From NCBI GenBank assembly GCA_916700875.1, contig CAKAKS010000022.1, positions 14,336,065 through 14,400,064 of the forward strand: a DNA stretch of 64,000 nucleotides, read 5' to 3'. The first letter of the stretch is position 1; each line of letters opens with the position of its first letter. The position numbers were made by a program, and so were the translations under genes. The stretch comes from Sebastes aleutianus. Taxonomy: Eukaryota; Chordata; Actinopteri; Perciformes; Sebastidae. The notes beneath the pieces are model-generated. The model searched no databases. It was not told the origin of the DNA and was given only the letters and a program-made list of their open reading frames with translations. Below are positions 59,205 through 64,000 of the stretch, piece after piece.

Positions 59205-59565
59205 ACAGTTTTAGTACAATTTTGAGGTACTTGTGCTTGAGTATTCCCAGTAGGAGTGTCTTCGACCAAAGAAATTCACTCTACTAACATACGATTTTGT
59301 TGAGTTTCTCCACAAAGAATCACACAAAGCACCACTTTAAATCTTGTGTTTACCAGAGATATGCTCATAAGTTTCTTAGAAATACGTCATTCAGCATGTA
59401 AAAAGCATAAAAAATTACTAATCGACTAACGAAATCTTAGTCAACTAAGACCAAAACTACCGGCAACCCTAATTTCCAGTTTCTGCTTCTTTATAAGTCT
59501 ACTCTACTACAATTCAGAGTGAAATATTGTGAGATTTACTCCACTACATTATTTGGGAATCTTTA
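59205..59565 (-). mobile_element. Common teleost MITE (AGTACTTGAGTA type), interrupted
   Basis: GAGGTACTTGTGCTTGAGTA at the left resumes after the insertion as CTACTCTACTACAATTCAGA and GTGAAATATTGTGAG, the usual order in this family. Confidence 0.65.
59251..59471 (+). mobile_element. hAT-like MITE nested in another MITE, with 8-bp target duplication
   Basis: It begins TAGGAGTGTCTTCGACC and ends GGCAACCCTA. The flanks are ATTCCCAG (59243-59250) and ATTTCCAG (59472-59479), a 7/8 match duplication. Its interior (AAATCTTGTGTTTACCAGAG) matches the copy at 19009-19226. Confidence 0.85.
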
Positions 59566-59619
59566 CTTACGTGGCAGATTCAGATTGATAATACAGAATA
59601 TAATCAACAAATTAATTAT

Positions 59620-59690
59620 GATGGATAAAGATGAGACTTTATTGATCCCTTGGGGAAATATACAAGGTACACGGCCGTATATTTAATAAA
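59620..59690 (-). mobile_element. Retroposon tail relic
   Basis: GATGAGACTTTATTGATCCC followed by TTGGGGAAAT is a typical teleost retroposon 3'-end phrase in reverse orientation (general knowledge). Confidence 0.55.
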
Positions 59691-62020
59691 AAATAAGCAC
59701 CACTTTTAGCAGCTGCAACATTAATGTAATGTATATATTAATGCATCAATAATTATAATACAATAATATAATTAAATATTATGAAATGGGCCATGCTTTT
59801 ATCTTTTCGATTTGTGCAAAAAGTTTGGACCTGTGAAGACCTCTACCTCAAATGTGGTTAGAAAAAGTCTGTGACAATGTACTAACAGACGAAGGATGTT
59901 TTATAGTTAAACCAAAAAGTGTCATTGTCAAAGACTGTGAAGATAAAAGAGAACAGTACGTTCTGAACAGTGAACTTTGTTGAAGATTAAAATGACGACT
60001 AACTAAAATGCAAACAAACACAGCAAGAAAAATAAGTAGCAAATAAACATAACATGCAACAAAATGTTAACTAAAACTGTCGTTTTGTCGTTCATGTCGT
60101 TCACAATTCCAACAATTATACCAATATCTGATCAGGCCATCAGGTTTGTTTGGTTACGTATTGCTTAACTGATCATAACTCATAACTGAGCATAATGGCT
60201 GAATTGATTCTTACAAGCAAGACATGTTGATCAAATGTTATGTAAGTATTTAGAATTGTATTAACTGTACCTGTATTTTTAGGATACATTATTGGCTAGT
60301 TTTAGTGTTCTAACTGATGTTTCATATTGAAAACAATGTGAATAACAAGAGAAAGACAGCTTCAAACCAAAAACACAGTTGTCTGTTTCAGCCCTGAATC
60401 CCTGGAAGTCACCCAGGTGTAAATTAAAATGCGGTTTCAAAAGTTACGTTATAGAAAATAGACAGCTGTGGTTACTGAAAGGCTTATAAAGTAGTTGGCA
60501 CTGCATAACACGGATGGATAGATCTATAAAAGGCTTTAACAAGGCTGCACTGTGTCTACTGTATGAGCGTCCATTAACTCGGGAATGTCCACTTAAGAAG
60601 AGGAGTTTGTTTCTGTCCATTAGCCAAGGATTATAGAGGAAAGGTGTGAGCACTTCCACTTGTACAGAAGCACATGTATGTGGCGTTGTACGTGCATGCG
60701 TGTGTAGTACTGTGTACCCATTAGTGCAGGAATGCTTGGAGGAAAGGTGTGGCCGATCTCGACTTCCCCCCGTGGACTCAACAGGAAGTAACATAGAAAG
60801 GGAGCGAGGGTGAGGAGGGTAGAAAAATGGACATAAGATGGATTTAAAGGATGGAAAAACCAAGAAAGTTGATCGTATATGGATTAAAAATGTCACCAGA
60901 GATTTTATGTAAGGTGCTTATGTTTGAGGATTTTGCAGAAAGGCTCTATAGGAATATTTTTGAAGGTTTTGCAGAAGGAAATTTGGTTATTTTACCTTAA
61001 AGAAAAAGGTTGGGAACCGCTGATCTAACCAGTATAAACTGTGTTGTTAATGTTTTGCTAAATACAATGACCTTTACTTTGGTCATTTTAATCATACATA
61101 GCTTAGAGGAAGTAAGTAAACACAGCGACTGAAATAAAATGTCTTTCTTGTCCTTTAAAATGTAGGTTAGATATAGTTAGCACAGACAAACCACCGTGTT
61201 TAGTCTACCAATAACACACAAACACACAGTCCACTGCTTTAGGGTCTATTGAGATGAGCTAGACTTGTTTTGTCTGCACACACCTACATGGTGATGTCAT
61301 CTATTTACAGACAGGGGATGCAGACGAGTGTGACAGTGTTTAACAAAGGCAGGAATGCTGCAGGTGTGTGTGATAAAAGTCTGAAGAAATAAAAGACAGA
61401 CTAAACTTTAACTACCAGGGTTATTCTTGAAACAGCAGTCAGGGAACAGGGAGACTCTGACATGCAGATAAAACTTTATCTCTGTCTGTTTTCTCTTCTG
61501 TTTCTATCTTGTAACTTTTTATTTTCTCTTTTTCTTCTGCTTTTTCCAGCGTTTACTGGTAGCTATGGTTAGCAGAGCCGGTTCTGCTTTTTAATGCTCG
61601 TCTGCTCTCTGCAACAAGTGTAGTATGGAGACAGGAAATTTTATTTCCTTAAATATTAAATTAAATGTTTCGCACTGCCAGTTGTTATACTAGGAAAGTA
61701 TTTTTAGTAGTCCTATTCTAGAGCTGGGCAATTAGAAGGACACAAATCTGCTGTCATAACAGGAGTATTTGGTTGATTTAAATAAACAAAATAAGTGCCT
61801 CAATATATATATTATTAATTAGCTTTCAAGGTGTCAAACTTCACCTCTATAATATAATTTTAGTCAACATAAAGCTTCATTACTGAGTTCTGGGTACTTG
61901 GCCATTCATCTAGTCAGAGCTTTACAGTTGAGTCCTATAATCACAAATTATTATCTCATAAATAAAGAGGGCCTCTGCTAACGTCAGAACAAATCATTGC
62001 ATGTCATGAAACATACTTTT
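59691..62020. other. Intron, nothing recognised
   Basis: No exon is supported. A 150-codon antisense frame at 60444-60896 lacks motifs. A hAT-end scrap (AAAGGTTGGGAACCGCTGAT) is at 61005-61024. Confidence 0.4.
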
Positions 62021-62029
62021 AAGCTTTGA

Positions 62030-62300
62030 CACCGTGTCCTAGCTGGCTGCGAGCGATGAGGCGCAATGCACCGTTTTGAGCTGCGCTTTTGTCGGACGCT
62101 CTGTTTCTATTTTTTCCTGTCGCTCGCGCCGCAACATGGACGAAGAACGACTGATTAGTTTAGATAAAATGAGCCGCCAGTGCCGCCGACAGCGGGAAAA
62201 AACCGGGTCAATTGTCCTGGCTGTAGATGAGGATATTAACTTGATTATTGCCACTTTGAGCATTGACGCTCGCAGTTATATGCGTAGCGTTCACTAGTGA
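62030..62300 (+). other. GC-rich frame starting MDEERL, possible transposon-derived fragment
   Basis: A CG-rich island in AT-rich intron carries an open frame whose inner Met at 62136 reads MDEERLISLDKMSRQCRRQR. A start of the MDEERLI type resembles MADF-domain proteins of PIF/Harbinger transposons, but the rest does not follow that family. It could be an element end or chance. Confidence 0.25.
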
Positions 62301-62694
62301 ACAAATAATCAGGCTACCTGGTGTCAAGAAATATAACAGCCACCTCACTGATGGTCAAAAGTAAATACAAACACACAGCACAAAGTGTCAACTATGGGAA
62401 ATGTGGGCCATCACTACAATATTTCAGTAGGAAGCCGCTCCCATTTGCCATTTTTGTGTTGTTGTTTTTAATCTAGCTGAAATGAGAGAAATTAGGCCTA
62501 CAAATCAGGAGCATTAAAGAACCAAGAGAGTGAGAATAGCATTATTTGCTCTTCTTACATCTAACTATCCGTCTTAGTTTACTGTACTGTGTTGTTAGTC
62601 ATCATAGGCCTAGCATACAAAACATTTTGAATGTCTTCATTTAGTAATTAGTGCAATGGTTCTCTCCTAATGTGTCCTGATTCTTAAATAAATC

Positions 62695-63000
62695 CAGTAT
62701 GCTGTTATTCGTCTTTATGCAGATGATGTTGCTCTCTGACGTACAGAATTTCCTACTCTAAAAGTTGCTCAATAATGGAAAAGCAGGCAGCACCTTTTTA
62801 AAATATGACAGACTTGCCAATCTTTATTATTTTGACAATTTTATATGTTGACAATACAAAGTATATTGTGTTTTTTCTACCCAGAACAACAGTGCAAGAT
62901 TCAGGCCTCAGCTTCAGTGTTAGTCAACTTAAAGATGGAAGTGAGATAATTATCTGTTTCTGGTGCAACTCAACTTCTTTATTCACCTTAATTATTGAAA
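62695..63000 (+). pseudogene. LINE reverse-transcriptase fragment with YADD box
   Basis: AVIRLYADDVAL is read at 62701-62736 (YADD at 62716-62727), followed by a stop. After a gap the frame at about 62829 reads YVDNTKYIVFFLPRTTVQ, then DSGLSFSVSQLKDGSE. This is the order expected downstream of the catalytic box in L2/Jockey-like LINEs (YADDT...NxxKTKxxVF...L.G..I). Several stops and frameshifts show it is dead. Confidence 0.75.
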
Positions 63001-63769
63001 CCCAGCTACTGTCTTTTTCCTTCTGTCCTCCCTTCTAACCTCCGTCCAGTGTTGATCATCCAGCTACAGTGGGAGGATTCGCTGTGCTCTTAAATAGGAC
63101 CATGACCTCATTGTGTTGTAGCTCCGCTGTGCTCTGCTTCTCCTGTTTGTTTGGATTTGGTTGCTCTCACCCTCCCAGTTCCTGTTTAACCCTCTCCATC
63201 CTGAACACTTCCCAGCCTGGACTGGACACTGTTGCTATGCACACCCACGAGGGCTAGAATGACAGTTTTGGGTCAATAACATCACCATGGGTCAGTATTA
63301 GGAGCTCTTGGTTTTTTGTATAGTAACAGTTTTTCTGAGGGATTGTTTAAGTCTCAAATAGGAGGATTTTGCTCAGTTTGAAACTATCAGTGATTCCTGC
63401 CATAAAGACTTATTATCATGGTTTTCAATGGAGAGTTTTAGTGTCCCATAATGGTCAAAAAGTTGTTTATTTACCCTGACAAGAATGAAATTCTGGAGGA
63501 AACATTGGAGCCTTGTGGGGTTTTTTTTGGCATCAAATTTACCAGAATTGGAGGCATCAGCTGCTGCAATCCACAAATATTAATATTGGCCTGAATAAGC
63601 GTGTCTGAGTGTAACATATGATGATGACACACGTATTTAGAAACTCTTTTATGAGCTCAGGGCGATCTACATGTTGCAAAACCATCGATTCAAGATGCAA
63701 ATACGATGGCAGGTGAACTGGAAACTTTGCATCTCAAGGCTACACATAACAAATTACTTTGTTAAGCAT

Positions 63770-63930
63770 TTGCTGCTTTAAAAGTGTGAAGATTTGCTGC
63801 ATTTCTCTTTATCTTATATACTAGTGAATATCTTTTGGGTTGTGGACTGTTGGCCAGAAATTTGAATTCTTTGACATTTTACAGAAAGAGCAGTTAATCG
63901 ATTAATTGAGAAAATAATCATCATCTTTCC
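63770..63930 (+). mobile_element. hAT-like MITE relic
   Basis: GTGTGAAGATTTGCTGCATT, then TGTGGACTGTTGGCCAGAAA and CGATTAATTGAGAAAATAAT match the 57735 copy. Confidence 0.6.
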
Positions 63931-64000
63931 GCTCTGATGCTTCGGCTACCAAGTGTAAAATGTGGCTGGTCGATATGTTATGACATTTGGTAACTTGATT

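Noticed and set aside
60444..60896. 150-codon open frame on -
   Set aside because: No motif, no similarity I can recognise, and no supporting splice or promoter context; it is probably chance.
43590..64000. Common RASSF exons (RA and SARAH domains)
   Set aside because: No segment reading like the YTGFIKV block or a SARAH helix was found on the + strand; these exons probably lie beyond 64000.
1..64000. tRNA, rRNA or other structured RNA genes
   Set aside because: No cloverleaf with A and B boxes or rRNA-like segment was recognised by eye; a covariance-model scan would be the decisive test.

Overview
The window is vertebrate nuclear DNA, almost certainly from a ray-finned, probably percomorph, fish. 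It has small coding exons with GT-AG introns, many (TG/CA)n and triplet microsatellites, and a dense load of short DNA transposons (TTAA-flanked and hAT-like MITEs) plus decayed LINE pieces of the kinds common in teleosts. There is no bacterial-style gene packing, and most long open frames are repeat-driven or chance. All family assignments come from reading the sequence; no database was searched.

Two genes can be supported, both on the + strand. (1) A complete Bcl-2 family gene, bcl2l14-like (Bcl-G), has six coding exons between 6543 and 9859. They encode a 298-residue protein with a BH3 core in exon 4 of the transcript and a BH2 motif near the C terminus. A probable non-coding first exon lies near 4620-4735, just downstream of a hAT-type MITE with a perfect 8-bp target duplication. 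(2) The 5' part of a large N-terminal C1 / RASSF1/3/5 family gene begins at 11969 and runs off the right edge. Exon 1A (11969-12452) and exon 2 (23899-24011) together build a complete C1 zinc finger very like that of NORE1A (RASSF5). A separate short-isoform first exon (43467-43589) reads almost like the start of human RASSF3. Both exon 2 and the short first exon end in phase 0, as expected if both join the same downstream exon. The RA and SARAH exons are not in the window. I call the gene rassf3-like, with rassf5 as the alternative.

Two further candidate first exons (18797-18917, more convincing; 22744-22807, weak) have Met starts after in-frame stops and phase-1 donors that fit exon 2. If used, they would give isoforms with half a C1 domain.

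Layout: 1-3850 intergenic with an AT-rich minisatellite and a hAT-like relic; 3855-4591 hAT MITE; 4600-10470 bcl2l14; 10470-11968 intergenic with a three-copy repeat next to the rassf promoter; 11969-23898 first rassf intron, with nested TTAA MITEs and many TG arrays; 24012-43466 long intron full of MITEs and fold-backs, ending in a tandem duplication with large TTA/AAT arrays; 42960-43466 CCAAT/GC-box promoter of the short isoform; 43467-44565 short first exon followed by a local duplication that copied the exon's 3' end; 44566-64000 intron with repeats, a 91-bp tandem array and a LINE reverse-transcriptase relic.

The most interesting points are the multi-promoter architecture of the RASSF gene, the duplicated exon tail, the unreported-looking first exon at 18.8 kb, and several nested or tandemly amplified transposon structures.
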